In this document: one piece after another, positions 35,114 through 44,809 of the stretch
Layout of the letters: each line of letters begins with the position of its first letter
Position numbering within the stretch: the stretch's first letter is position 1
Assembly (NCBI GenBank): GCA_003665825.1
Contig: QPFY01000016.1
Span: 744,001 to 808,000, forward strand
Direction of reading: 5' to 3'
DNA: 64,000 nt
From: Microbotryum silenes-acaulis
Taxonomy: Eukaryota > Basidiomycota > Microbotryomycetes > Microbotryales > Microbotryaceae
Translations under genes and position numbers: made by a program
Notes under the pieces: generated by a model
The model's input: the letters and a program-made list of their open reading frames with translations, nothing else
The model's database searches: none
Told to the model about the DNA's origin: nothing

Positions 35114-36613
35114 TTAAACTGCTGGCATGAGTTCATCTTGACCCGCTGCGACTCGATCGACCCTCCCTTGCAACAGGGCCCGGACGGCCTTGCGCCTCAT
35201 TCTCGTCGCAAAGTTGCCATTGAGATCACTCGGGGGTCCACGTGGTTGTCGACTTGCCGAAGCCGTCCCAGGAACGGCAGCGGGACGATTTGATCGGTAT
35301 CCCCCCGAGAAAGGTGACGATGGCACTTGCGGCGATGAGCCGTTGAAGGAGGGCGACGAGGGTGTGTACGAGACGGGCGAAGGGGGAACGAAAGCCGCGG
35401 CAAAGGGGGAAAGACTCGGGGCGACGCTCACGACTTGGACCGAAGCGTCTTGTAATTCGACGGTCGAGGTAGGTGTCGAGGTGACGCGTTGACGACGACC
35501 CTTAAGAACCGACTCGAGTTTGCTGAGATGGGATGCTCGGGGTGGCGACGCGCCCGCCCCGCCTGAGTCGGGTCGGTCGAGGACGAGCTCAAAAACCTCA
35601 GGGTCGGACAACGTATTCAGTCCCTCCCCCGGAAGAGTGGGTACCTGTTCGAGTCGAGCTTTGATGGAGGGGCGTTGTTTGAAAGGCATCTCAGCCGTAG
35701 TCGGGCTCCCAGCGCGACTGCTCCCACCTTCCGAGCCCGAGGTATCGGGGAAAGGTTCTCCCGGTCGACTGAGGATAAACGCAGGCGGGTCGCTGGGCAT
35801 CGGTGGGGTCCGAATCAGAGAAGAAGCCGTTGACGAGGAGTCCATCGAAGACGATCGGTCATGTCGCTCCCACGTCGAGCTCGAACCGGTCGAGGGCGAG
35901 ATCGAGGGGTCGGCATCGGTCGTCGATGAAGGTGGTGCCGCGACGCGAGAGGTTTGCCCCGATGAGACTGCTGCTTCAAGGTTGACGCTTTGCCGCTTGC
36001 GTCGAGCGAGCGCCGAGGCGACGAGAGGGTTGCTCATTGCGTTGATCTCGTCGATCGCCGAAGGACCGGTGGTGTCGGACCTGGCGGACGGCGCCCGTTC
36101 AAGTGCAACGGCTTCTTTCGGGTTGACGATGCCAAAGCTGTTGAGCTGAGGCGTCCTCGGTCGCGTCGCCTGGGACGTCTGAACTTGCGTGGCGCCAGAA
36201 CCAAAGCTGTTGGGGTGTTGGGCGAGCTGACCAAGGGTCATGGCTTGGAACGCGGCTTCAGCCTCGCGACGCTGCGTGGCGAGGGCTTGCTGGCTCAGGA
36301 GCAAGAGCTGGCTTTGTTGCTGCAGTTGGGCTTGCAACTGGGCGAGGTACTGCGACTCGGGGGTATAGGGGATGGAGACATGTTGCTGTGGTGAACGCGG
36401 TGGCATCATGTTCATTTGGTTGTGGAAGACGTGGACATCCGACATGCGTGGTGAACGAGCCGAAGAGGGGCCACCACTGGCTGCAGAGAAGGTCCCTGCG
36501 GGTGCTGAGCCAGGGGCCGACCGATGTCGAACGCGCTGCTGCTGCTGTTGCTGATGTAGCTGTAGTTGCTGCATTTGCTGCTGCATTTGCTGCTGCATTT
36601 GGTACACGTCCAT
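35114..36613 (-). CDS. Gln-rich low-complexity protein, unknown function
   Basis: A single uninterrupted frame of 499 residues starting at the ATG at 36613. The N-terminus is 'MDVYQMQQQMQQQMQQLQLH' followed by more Gln, then a Pro/Ser segment with 'SPRMSDVHVFHNQMNMMPPR'. A predicted helix 'LQQQSQLLLLSQQALATQRR' leads to 'AFQAMTLGQLAQHPNSFG', then 'NSFGIVNPKEAVALERA' and 'NAMSNPLVASALARRKRQS'. The middle is Ser/Thr/Pro-rich and the C-terminus is basic ('RMRRKAVRALLQGRVDRVAA'). The short ordered islands inside disorder look like linear binding motifs. Glutamine-rich proteins of this kind are often transcription cofactors or RNA-granule proteins, but nothing here proves that. A 5'-UTR intron may lie just upstream. 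Confidence 0.7.
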   Translation of the reverse strand: MDVYQMQQQMQQQMQQLQLHQQQQQQRVRHRSAPGSAPAGTFSAASGGPSSARSPRMSDVHVFHNQMNMMPPRSPQQHVSIPYTPESQYLAQLQAQLQQQSQLLLLSQQALATQRREAEAAFQAMTLGQLAQHPNSFGSGATQVQTSQATRPRTPQLNSFGIVNPKEAVALERAPSARSDTTGPSAIDEINAMSNPLVASALARRKRQSVNLEAAVSSGQTSRVAAPPSSTTDADPSISPSTGSSSTWERHDRSSSMDSSSTASSLIRTPPMPSDPPAFILSRPGEPFPDTSGSEGGSSRAGSPTTAEMPFKQRPSIKARLEQVPTLPGEGLNTLSDPEVFELVLDRPDSGGAGASPPRASHLSKLESVLKGRRQRVTSTPTSTVELQDASVQVVSVAPSLSPFAAAFVPPSPVSYTPSSPSFNGSSPQVPSSPFSGGYRSNRPAAVPGTASASRQPRGPPSDLNGNFATRMRRKAVRALLQGRVDRVAAGQDELMPAV

Positions 36614-37366
36614 GATGGTTTACTGCAGCAAAGGGAGTGAAAGAAGCATGAGCTCTACGTCGTGTTCCGGCATCTGGGACGTGGTGACTCACACTGCCTA
36701 TAGACCGGTAATCGATGTCGCACGCAGAGTAGGACAAAAGCGGCTCGAACGACGACAGCGACGCTGGAAAGGATATGTTGATGCTGCGAGCCTATGATAT
36801 GCAGTAACTCGTCGACCAGCGAACGAGCCCGGCGAGCGTGCAGCCAGTCGAGCGAACTGAGCTGAGCTTGAAGGCGGGCGCAGTGGACGACGAACGGGCG
36901 GGGCGACGGCGATGGCGACGGCGGCTACGACGGGTCAACGTTAAGGCCAAGGGACGAGCGGCGGGGCGGCGCGAGGCAACGGCGAGGAGGCGATCGGGGC
37001 ACGTCCAGCGGCCTTTCTTGTACGACACTATGTTAGGCTGGGCTACTCCGTCCGCGATACGACGCAGACCTGTACCTGAACCTGCTCAGCCGACAAGAAA
37101 GGAGTGGCGACACAGGAGAGTCGCAGGCAGAGGAGCGCCAGCGCCAGCTGCAAGGCGGACGCGCCTAAAAAGGCGTGTCGCGCACTGTCGCGCAAGTGCC
37201 GTCGCGTCGTTGTGATTCGCTGGCCATCGTGCGCGCGCGACCTCAATCAAGCGTGTCTCAGCAGCATGTGGCACGGGTCCCCGTTTCTCAAGTCAGGGGT
37301 CATGCCGGTCATGTAAGATAAGCGCCTCTCTATGCCAGGATACATGGGCCGTTCTTGACGGCTAGA
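36614..37366. other. Intergenic region between Gln-rich gene and Helitron
   Basis: About 750 nt, GC-rich in the first half, probably the promoter and 5' UTR of the Gln-rich gene. No coding frame with family resemblance. The first base outside the Helitron 3' end is A on this strand (T on the element's strand) at 37366. Confidence 0.4.
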
Positions 37367-37380
37367 CTAGATAATTCACG

Positions 37381-37397
37381 CGCCCCCGGAGGGGGCG
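37381..37397 (-). repeat. Helitron 3'-terminal hairpin
   Basis: CGCCCCC, loop GGA, GGGGGCG: a perfect 7-bp stem. It stands exactly 10 nt before the CTAG terminus on the minus strand, the spacing seen in Helitrons, where it acts as the signal that ends rolling-circle transfer. Confidence 0.85.
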
Positions 37398-37972
37398 ACG
37401 GGTCCCTGAACCTCTGACGGAGTAACACCGACTGACAGCGTCAGCTAGTATTGCTAAGAACGTGCCATGGATCGGGTATGCAGCACCGAGTTCCCGAGTC
37501 AGTTCGGTTCACATGAATGAGGCGTGTAAATGTGCCAAACGTAAATGAACATTGCAGACAATGAGATCGAGCCAGAGCCGGGGTGTAAATGCATAAGTTG
37601 AGATCACTCGACATCGCCCATGTCACAGTCCGCGTCTGGACGAGTTTGTGTTCGCATGTGGTCTCAGCGCCGGCGACCCACATCGCGCGCTCACCGAAGT
37701 CAGCTTAAGAAGTGGTTTCAGTTGACGTTGAGAGATCGGGACTTCCGGGAGCGACTTGGGCGGGAGACGGCCTGGCTAGGCGTGGTGAATGTGTCCACCA
37801 CTGAGAGACATGGGAATCAAATGGCATGGAGTGTCGGTATTTCCCCACAGATCTTTCACAGTGGGAAGAGCGTTGCAACCCACGATTAGATGCCTTTTTG
37901 TCGTTGGCCTAAACGGTATCTGCTTGGTCGAGAAAATTGTCCTTGATGCGCCCAAGACTGTGAGATACCTCG

Positions 37973-39420
37973 TCATCGCAACAGTGAGTGTAAATCTGCC
38001 AGGTTGACGGTGACCAAGAGGGTGTACATACCGAACGCGTTGACGTATCCGCGGATCTCATTCCTCATGTCGAGCATCTGCGCAGTTGTGCCGTGAAGTT
38101 TGTCTCCGACACTTTGCAATTCCGCCAGGATACGGTTGATATGCTTCTCTGCTTCTGTTGTTGCCTTGTACCTTTTCGGGTCCTTGGTTTTTTTGATCAT
38201 TTCGGACACAACATCCATGTCGATTTCGAGCAGTCCTGCTCCGATTCGAGCCACCTTCTCTTTGGGGACCCGAAAAGCGAGTTGGCGAAACACTTCTCGT
38301 CGGCGGAGCATGTTCGAGACGATGAATGGGAAAGACGGGTCGCATCGAAATCGCTGTCGTATAGATTGAGCAAATGTTTGACTTGCTCGTCCAGAGAAAT
38401 CTTGAGGTCGCGCTCGACACAGAAACCGACGAGACCAAATGGATCGAGGTGTGGCCACAGCTTTGAGAGCACGAGCTCGTCCGAAGGTTCCCACAAAGGG
38501 GCGTCGCCTGTCGGAATGACCTAGGTGGGCTTGTCCTGGTTGAGATAACGGAGAGCGTTCTCAAAGAGCAGCCCATGAGTGAATTGGTTCGTCGGTAGGT
38601 GGTGGCGGCACATGGACGTGTTCGAATACTGGTTCATCAGAGTCGTTCTGCGTTGTTGCGTAGCCTTCAAAGAGCGATGATGTTGGTTCCACTGTCTTTG
38701 CGGTCACCACATTCGCCAAAACTACGTCGGGCACGAGACAGTCTCCATCCGCGATTTGTCGATCCAATACTTGGGGAGCAACCCAGACGGAAGCCGAAGT
38801 CGAAGTGGAAGCTGAAAGCGCCGTAGAAGCTGGAGAGGTCGGGTTGAGCGCACCCGGGCCGGAACTGCGTCGAACGAGCTGTGCAATCGCCATCAAAGGA
38901 GATGGCAGAGTGCGCCGAATTCTTGCTTTCGTTGATCAATCACCTGAGCATCTTTTGGATCCGACTCTGCTTCACGATCATGGGTCGACACTTGTCCAGC
39001 TCCGCAAGGTTGGGGCTCCCTCCGCAGAATGCACACACTGTCAGCGAGTTCCTCGACTGACATGGGCAGTACATCGGTGAACGAAGCGGTGTTTTGGCTG
39101 AAGATGAGGGTGTTTCCGCGCGTAAGTTCTTGTTGAGCTTTCGGGATATCCGAAACGAGTTAGCTTGTACACGATCTTGTAGGCTCTGGCACGCGCAGTG
39201 ACGACTCGGTGCTCAAGCTGACTCGCGTTGGAGAAGCAATCTCGGACATCAGCGGGGACGTGATCCAGTGCGCGATAAAATCCGTTGCTCAACGACCGAG
39301 GGGGCTTAGTCGGTGGCCCTGTGGTAGGGAACAACCGTTTAAAGCAGTCTGGACAGAGTGAGCACTGAAGCGTGTTGTTCGTGGGCGAGTACGCGATCTG
39401 ATCGATTAAAGAGTCGCTCG
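37973..39420 (-). pseudogene. Helitron protein relic: zinc-binding/DUF6570-like and Helitron_like_N regions
   Basis: Read on the minus strand the pieces align in order with the N-terminal half of Helitron replicases. First 'CSLCPDCFKRLFPTTGPPTK' and 'SLSNGFYRALDHVPADVRDC' (DUF6570-like). After a frame change come 'GNTLIFSQNTASFTD' and 'LPMSVEELADSV', then 'CRPMIVKQSRIQKMLR' followed by an in-frame TGA (38942-38940) and 'LINESKNSAHSA'. Further on are 'LWPHLDPFGLVGFCVERDLK' and 'SLDEQVKHLLNLYDSDFD'. A one-base frameshift near 38330-38350 leads into 'PSFPFIVSNMLRRREVFRQL' and the hallmark 'NEIRGYVNAFGMYTLLVTVN' plus LADLH, equivalent to the EIRG...FG...LFVTLNPADLH block of Helitron_like_N. Some frame changes could be introns, but the stop and the missing downstream Rep/helicase show decay. 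Confidence 0.8.
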
Positions 39421-40316
39421 GTCGATGGAGACGTCGGGGATGGATGAGCGCGGCCCGTCAAGCTGAAAAATCGTAAGTCGGAGGTCCGTCCGTAGTGTAG
39501 AGTTGGTTACTCCCCTCCCAATCCCTGATTCCTCACGCTTGATGTCGTCTTCAGGCACCGATCGTACGTTATGCCCGAAGACTCTCTCGGAACACACCAG
39601 GCAGCAGAAGAGACGGGAACGAACGTCGGTGAAGTAATCATTCCATTCAGAACGGTTCTCGGTCTTGAACTGATCGGATGCTGGCGCAAAATGCGATGTC
39701 ACTTTACCGGGATCTTCTTGTGCGGGTTCGGGAAGCAGCGGTGGACGTCTGTGCAGCGTTTGTTTAGAGTCAGTCGCTGAGACGTTCTCGCGATTCTTCT
39801 GGACTTCCTCGTTCAGTCAGGCTCGAAGCACGTCAACAGGTTTTGATGCGTATGCTCTGTGGTCGGAGACGCAATGACGACGTGGCGGAGTCACGGGACT
39901 CGCCGCTTGTTGCCTTCTGAAAACATAGTACCCATTTGAACAAGCATTACAGTGGGGATCGCACGACCAAAGGAGCGCTTGTAAGCATAGCTCTTTCGCA
40001 AGCAGATTCCTCCTGGAGTATCCTTCCACGTGGTGCGCCCGGCGAAAAAGCTCCTTCAGGAGATCCATGCTGAAGTTGATGCTGCTGCACACGAGCTGCC
40101 CAAGACTGCATTTGACAACCACATCATCGAGTGCTGACACTGGACTGTTGCGTAAGAGCGGACCGGAATACACATACTGTGCTTGATCGGTGCGGCGGGA
40201 GGATCGGCTGTCGCTAGTGGTGGACGCGAGGCTTAACACGTTGCCGAGATTCGAGCGTTGTGCAGTGGGCTGACCTCGATGGTGCGGAGGCGTACAAGAT
40301 CAGAAAGCAGTGACAT
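39406..40316 (-). pseudogene. N-terminal part of the Helitron coding relic
   Basis: Upstream pieces on the same strand as the DUF6570 relic. One frame (about 40240-39820) gives 'RRAHHVEGYSRRNLLAKELC' and 'SCDPHCNACSNGYYVFRRQQ', with a Cys/His pattern suggesting a zinc-binding segment. A second (about 39744-39420, after a plausible acceptor) gives 'NRSEWNDYFTDVRSRLFCCL' and 'VCSERVFGHNVRS', again Cys-rich. The best start is the ATG at 40316 ('MSLLSDLVRLRTIE'), but I could not join it in phase to the next piece. Position and composition fit the region before DUF6570 in fungal Helitron proteins; the link is inference. Confidence 0.5.
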
Positions 40317-40766
40317 GACGGCGGTTGTGTGATAGCCTGTCTTAGAGATGCGAGGAAACTCGGTCCAAGTTAGAACAAGGCAGTACAGAGAGACGGAAAG
40401 GAGAGGGCCGGGCGGTGGCAACTTGCCAGCGGAGGCCAGCCTGAGTGCGCTAGCAGGCGCTAGCTTGCGCTTGTCTGCGCTAGTAGTGCGCTCTGGCGCG
40501 GGGACTCGGGGAGGCTGATGACGCCCAAACTGTGCGCTGAGTGCGCCGACTCGGCAGGTTAGCAACCGGGTTGGTGGCCACTGGCCATTGAGAATTAATG
40601 ATCGGTGCGCTTAGCCGGGGTCCTCCTATCCGGGGGAGCATTGTTCAAACCGATCGGCGCTGAAATCGGGCTCTCCTATTGGGGCTTCAACAGCCACGCG
40701 CGTGCGGGGTATTTCGGCCATTTCGTCCAATAAAATCTCAGAATAGCATCATTTTCGAGGCTGGGA

Positions 40767-40783
40767 CCCCCCCCCCCCCCCCC
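40767..40783. repeat. C17 mononucleotide run inside Helitron 5' region
   Basis: Seventeen consecutive C on the plus strand (G on the element's strand), in the non-coding 5' subterminal part of the Helitron. The length may vary between cells and may be uncertain in the assembly. Confidence 0.9.
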
Positions 40784-40837
40784 ATTTTTCGAAACGAAAT
40801 CTTCAGCTCTAACGAGCTTCAGGGATTCGTAGTTAGA

Positions 40838-41352
40838 ATGTCTAGCTACTCAGAGGCTGGTCATGGCGATCTTCTGTACATGTGAGGCATCCCCCGGCGG
40901 CCCTTCACTGCACTAGTACACCGCCGGCGCTTTCGCGACTCGGAGACAAGCCCCGCATGATGCCACAGCGAAGCCAAGGTGTATCTTCTTCTTCTTTCTT
41001 CTTTCTAACCCTAACCATCATAGCATAATTGTAAGGGCCGGTCAAGTACGACGGATTGTAATTATGCAAATCAGAGGCGCATACCTTACAGGTCAGGCCA
41101 GTCAGGGGTCTCACCGACAGCTCCGTATGCACAAGCAAGACAGTACATCTCCCTTTATTTCTCTATGATCATTGCACACGAGTCACATACCATTGCACCG
41201 CCGCAAAGAGACTTGTTTAGCTACATCCAGCTCTCTTGGACCCCAGCTGAGCACGATGATTTGAGCTGACTAAAGATGAGGCTGGCGCACACGATCGACA
41301 GTGACCTACAGTGATAAAGAGACTGTATAACAGGGTAAATAAATTTTAACGA
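40838..41352. other. Intergenic region Helitron / EBP2 3' end
   Basis: About 515 nt. It holds the EBP2 3' UTR and the flank of the Helitron. Two tandem telomere-like units (CTAACC-CTAACC, 41005-41016) follow a CTT-rich tract. No coding frame was recognised. Confidence 0.4.
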
Positions 41353-42913
41353 CTACGATCTCCTACTCTTGCCCAACCTCTTTGCACCGCCCCTGCTAGC
41401 CCCACCTCGACCCCCACCACGTCCACCACGTCCTCCACTTCGGCCTCCTCGCCCACCCCTCGGCCCCCTCTCGCCTCCATCGCCATCGGCCTTGAAGTTG
41501 TTCTCCTTGGGTCGTCGCGAGCTGGTCGGGTTCCCGAACTTGTTGTCGCGGCCTCGTCGCGAGATCTTGCCTCCTCGGCCACCACGCCCACCTCGTTCGG
41601 ACTCTACGACCTTGCGCTTTTTGGATGGGCCGGCGATGGCGTCCTCGAGGGCGATGTCGAAATCTTCGGTCGAAGCGAAGCCTTCCCCACCCTTGCGCCC
41701 TGCAGAGTCAAACGGATCAGGGTCAATGAAAGCTTTTCGGATTTCGAAAACCGAGAGCAAACAGCTGACTCTTCTTGAGGCTGTCCAATCGCTTGCCGAC
41801 CTCCTTCTTCTCCTTCTCCCTCTCCTTGAGCCTCTCGACTTGCACCTTCTTGCCAAACTTCTTGGCATCGCGTAACTTGCGCGCATCCTCGGACGCCTTC
41901 ATGCCCGCTTGTTCGTCGAGCAGCTTTTGACGCAGGTTCGCCATGTGTGCGTCCGTCTTGATCATCTCGGCAAAGTAGTCCGCGGGGCGGAAAAAGGGAA
42001 GCGAGGCTTTGTTGAAGCGCTTCTCGGCTTCCTGGGCGGCCCAAAGAGCTTGCTTGTAGCTGCGATTTGAATGGGAGGATGGCACAAGGATGAGCGAACG
42101 GATGTAATCCGCGAGTGATAGACTCGTCGAACCAAGACTCACAAGGCCAGTTCCCGTTCGAGATCGTTGTCAGCGTCGATCTCGGCAGATGAATTCGGGT
42201 TCGCAAGGGCCAAAGTGTCAAAGAAGGTCGTCGGCAGCTTAATGCTGGCCAGAATACGCTCGAGTGCGGCCTGAGAAGAAGCGAGCAGATGCGGGTGAGC
42301 CAACGAAAGCACGGATCGGCCAGGGATAGGAGAGCAGGCTTACATCGTTCCTGAGTGTTTCGCGCTCGACAGGGACGAGATCGGCATCATCGCCGACCTC
42401 TTCGTCATCGAGGTCTTCGTAGAGCTTTTCCTCGCCCTCGTCACTGTCTTCCTCGTCCTCTTCGTCGTCCTCCTCCTCGTCTTCGTCATCTTCCTCCCCC
42501 TCGATGGATTCGTCTCCCTCTTCCTCCTCATCGTCTCCTTCGACATCCAAACCCAGTTCAGCCGGGTCGACATCACCCAAAAGTTCCATCATCTTGTTCC
42601 ATCCTTCCTCGGTGATATCATCCTCTTCCTGCTCACTGTCATCTTCATTATCCTCGTCGTCGCTCTCGTCCTCGTCATCCTCCGAATCGAAAGCCAGAGC
42701 TGCATCCTCCTCGTCCTCGTCCTCGGTATGCTCATCCTCCTTATCAATTTCACTGTCCTCTTCATCACTCATGATTGACTCCGGAGCCTTTGCGACCGGG
42801 CCCTTTTTCGAGGTGGTCGATTGGGACTTGTCCCCGTTCACTTTCGCGGCGGCGAGGACACGTCGTTGCAATCCCTGCGCGAGCATTTTCTTTTGCGTCG
42901 ACTTGGACGACAT
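41353..42913 (-). CDS. EBP2: rRNA-processing protein Ebp2
   Basis: Nucleolar protein needed for 27S pre-rRNA processing and 60S subunit assembly. Exons in transcript order are 42913-42344, 42270-42143, 42059-41770 and 41699-41353, giving 444 residues. The N-terminal 190 residues start 'MSSKSTQKKMLAQGLQRRVL' and become a very long acidic tract. The conserved Ebp2 core follows: 'ALERILASIKLPTTFFDTLA', 'YKQALWAAQEAEKRFNKASL', 'PFFRPADYFAEMIKTDAHMA', 'VRQKL'-type segment 'NLRQKLLDEQAGMKASEDAR', 'KKFGKKVQVERLKEREKEKK' and 'EGFASTEDFDIALEDAI'. The tail is RGG-rich, as in fungal Ebp2. Start chosen at the first ATG of the conserved N-terminus. It shares a 330-nt divergent promoter with another nucleolar-type gene. 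Confidence 0.94.
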
Positions 42914-43243
42914 GATGGGGCGAAGATGCTTTGCTCTGGAAATCGCTTGAGTCAAGGAAGTCGGTGAGCGCTGGCTGAGGTGGGGTGTGTGGGAGAGAGC
43001 TGTTACTGCACGACCCGCGCGGAGCTCAGTCACGGCCGATTCGAGCTTCGCAGCCTTCGATCAGTTTGGGCGAGCCAAGGCTTGCGGCTGTGCTTGCGCC
43101 AACTTGCGCTGGCCGTGCGAAGCAAGCGCAGAGCAGCGCTGCGCGCAGCCGCGAGTCTTCGACCGACACGATCGCCGGCGAAGATTGGCTCTGCCTCTGG
43201 TACTCATTCAGCACATTTGACTCCTCTTTCCACATCCATCACC
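42914..43243. promoter_or_regulatory. Bidirectional promoter EBP2 / DUF2423 protein
   Basis: 330 nt between two divergent start codons of ribosome-biogenesis genes. Two copies of CTTGCGC (43093-43099 and 43103-43109), ten nt apart, are followed by a palindrome-rich GCGCAGAGCAGCGCTGCGCG stretch. The same CTTGCGC word lies upstream of the TFC6-like gene. A shared regulatory role is inference. Confidence 0.45.
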
Positions 43244-44087
43244 ATGGTCAGTCTAGAGCCTGCCACCAGTTTCGGATGAATGTATCCGCTCAGGGATAGT
43301 CCCAATGGACCCCTCCGCCACTCCCGCTTCACTGCTCGCTGCCTCATCCAACCTCGCTGGAATTTACCACCATCCTACAGGCCAAATCACTCAAGTCTAA
43401 ATCCAAACGAGCGTTCCGAGCCATCAAGCGAACGGACCCCAAGTACGATCCCGCAATTACTCTGTACCCAGCACTTCCCGCGAGATCCATAACCTGACCT
43501 GACCTCTACTGGCTCGTCCCCCACTCAGCTCGGTCTTCAAACAAGCCGACGACCTGCGCCTGCAGAGGCTCTCGGCCAAACTCAAGGCCTCGGCTCTGAA
43601 ACCTCGGGAAAGGACTGACAAGGAGGAATGGGAGAGGAAACAGGATGGGTATGAAACTGAGGAGGACGGCGAGGGCGAGCAAGCTACATCGAAGGATGCC
43701 AAGACTGAGGATAAGGCTGTTGGTCAGTTCGGGAATTCTTTCGGGGGAGGACATACCCAGCAGCCCTAATACTGATCGCCGCACTGGTTTCAATTCTGAC
43801 CTTTCAGACGAGATGACCGTCGATGGTGAGCAAGCCGAGACAAGCGAGCCCGCTTCCAAGCAAAAGATTTCGACTTCGGGTCCGAGGATGACCCGTCGAG
43901 AGGTGTTTAGGACCGAGAAGAACTTTATGGTAAATACAAGTAGTCTCTGTCTATCCTTGTGACCTGACCCGTTATCTGATCTTGTGCCCTCGTCAACTTT
44001 TAGGTTCGACCGACACCCAAGACCGTGTTCCCGGCCCGAGGGGAGAAGAAGCGAACGGGGCTCGGTCGATCTCGTAGCAAGCGATGA
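43244..44087 (+). CDS. Small basic nucleolar-type protein, DUF2423 (UPF0642 / YBL028C-like)
   Basis: Five exons: 43244-43246 (just the ATG), 43381-43442, 43529-43722, 43808-43929 and 44004-44087, giving 154 residues. The spliced start reads 'MAKSLKSKSKRAFRAIKRTD' and continues 'PNSVFKQADDLRLQRLSAKL', the conserved N-terminal block of DUF2423 proteins (yeast YBL028C; related to animal LLP homolog). An acidic middle part follows, then 'RREVFRTEKNFMVRPTPKTV' and a basic end 'RTGLGRSRSKR'. Yeast and animal relatives are nucleolar and linked to 60S biogenesis. Without the ATG-only first exon, the conserved MAKS start cannot be formed, which supports this structure. It is divergent from EBP2. Confidence 0.85.
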
Positions 44088-44809
44088 TCTCGCCTCGCGT
44101 TCAATCACTAGCCTCGCCGTGAATGACATCTTGTTACGGTGTGTAATGTATGTGCTCCTGTGTGTGTAATTGTGATTTCCTCCTTTGTCCTTTTCATTGG
44201 CGTTTCGGCTCATCGGGACCACCGTAGGATGGCTACTAGTCGGGCGACACTGGTTGATCGTCAATTGAACCTCGACCGTGATTCAGTTCGAGCCGCAAAG
44301 AGCAGCTTCTTGGTGATCATCTCATGAATGAGGCAAGCTTCGGGTACGACCCTTTTGCTAAGGTCAAGCACAAGCGATTGCACTTGGTCGCCACGTCATC
44401 CCGACCTTTTCTACCGTCCAAACGTCTAGTACGTCCCGTGACCTTGCCCGTACTTCAACTGGAAATGTCATATGGGCGCAAAGTAAGTGCATTCCCAATC
44501 TCAATGACAGGAATAAAGAGTATGCGTCGTTCGCGAAGGAGCATACCAAAAGTGTTGCGCTGCTCCAGAATTTGACTCGCAGTCTCGGACTATCTCGTCT
44601 CGATCTGTTCTAGGTCGGCGAGGGTCGGCGGCGGCTGGCGGCGCGTCGGGCCGGGTTCCACGTCTTGCTAGGCCTTGCTCGCCCCACATGCCTCGAGACT
44701 CCTCGCGTTAGCCTGCGTTAGCGAAGCGGCCAGAGCGACCTCCGCATCCTTCACTCACAAGGGGCCCTTTGAGACCTTCCCGTGTCTTTCTGAACATCGA
44801 TTGACGATC
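44088..44809. other. Intergenic region upstream of amidohydrolase gene
   Basis: About 720 nt between two plus-strand genes. Frames such as the one near 44324-44575 have no family resemblance and no splice support. GCGTTAGC-like words near 44705-44725 precede the amidohydrolase start. Confidence 0.4.

Larger units (their letters stand above)
37367..40837 (-). mobile_element. Decayed Helitron (rolling-circle DNA transposon)
   Basis: On the minus strand the element ends in CTAG (37370-37367) followed by a T. Ten nucleotides earlier is a perfect 7-bp GC hairpin with a 3-nt loop (37397-37381). This is the classic Helitron 3' terminus: hairpin, 10-12 nt, CTRR, host T. Inside are relics of DUF6570 and Helitron_like_N coding sequence, in the order and orientation expected. 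The left (5') end is less certain: TCTAAC at 40837 or TCCCTGAA at 40825 are the best TC starts. The latter has an exact 8-bp inverted partner near the 3' end (37403-37410). No Rep HUH motif or helicase is present, so it cannot move by itself. Confidence 0.78.

Noticed and set aside
37800..37976. Minus-strand frame 'MTRYLTVLGASRTIF...' just after the Helitron_like_N block
   Set aside because: It starts with a stop-separated frame and does not match the part of Helitron replicases expected after LADLH; treated as non-coding remnant.
41005..41016. Two telomere-like units (CTAACC)
   Set aside because: Only two units in non-coding DNA far from any end; expected by chance at this scale.
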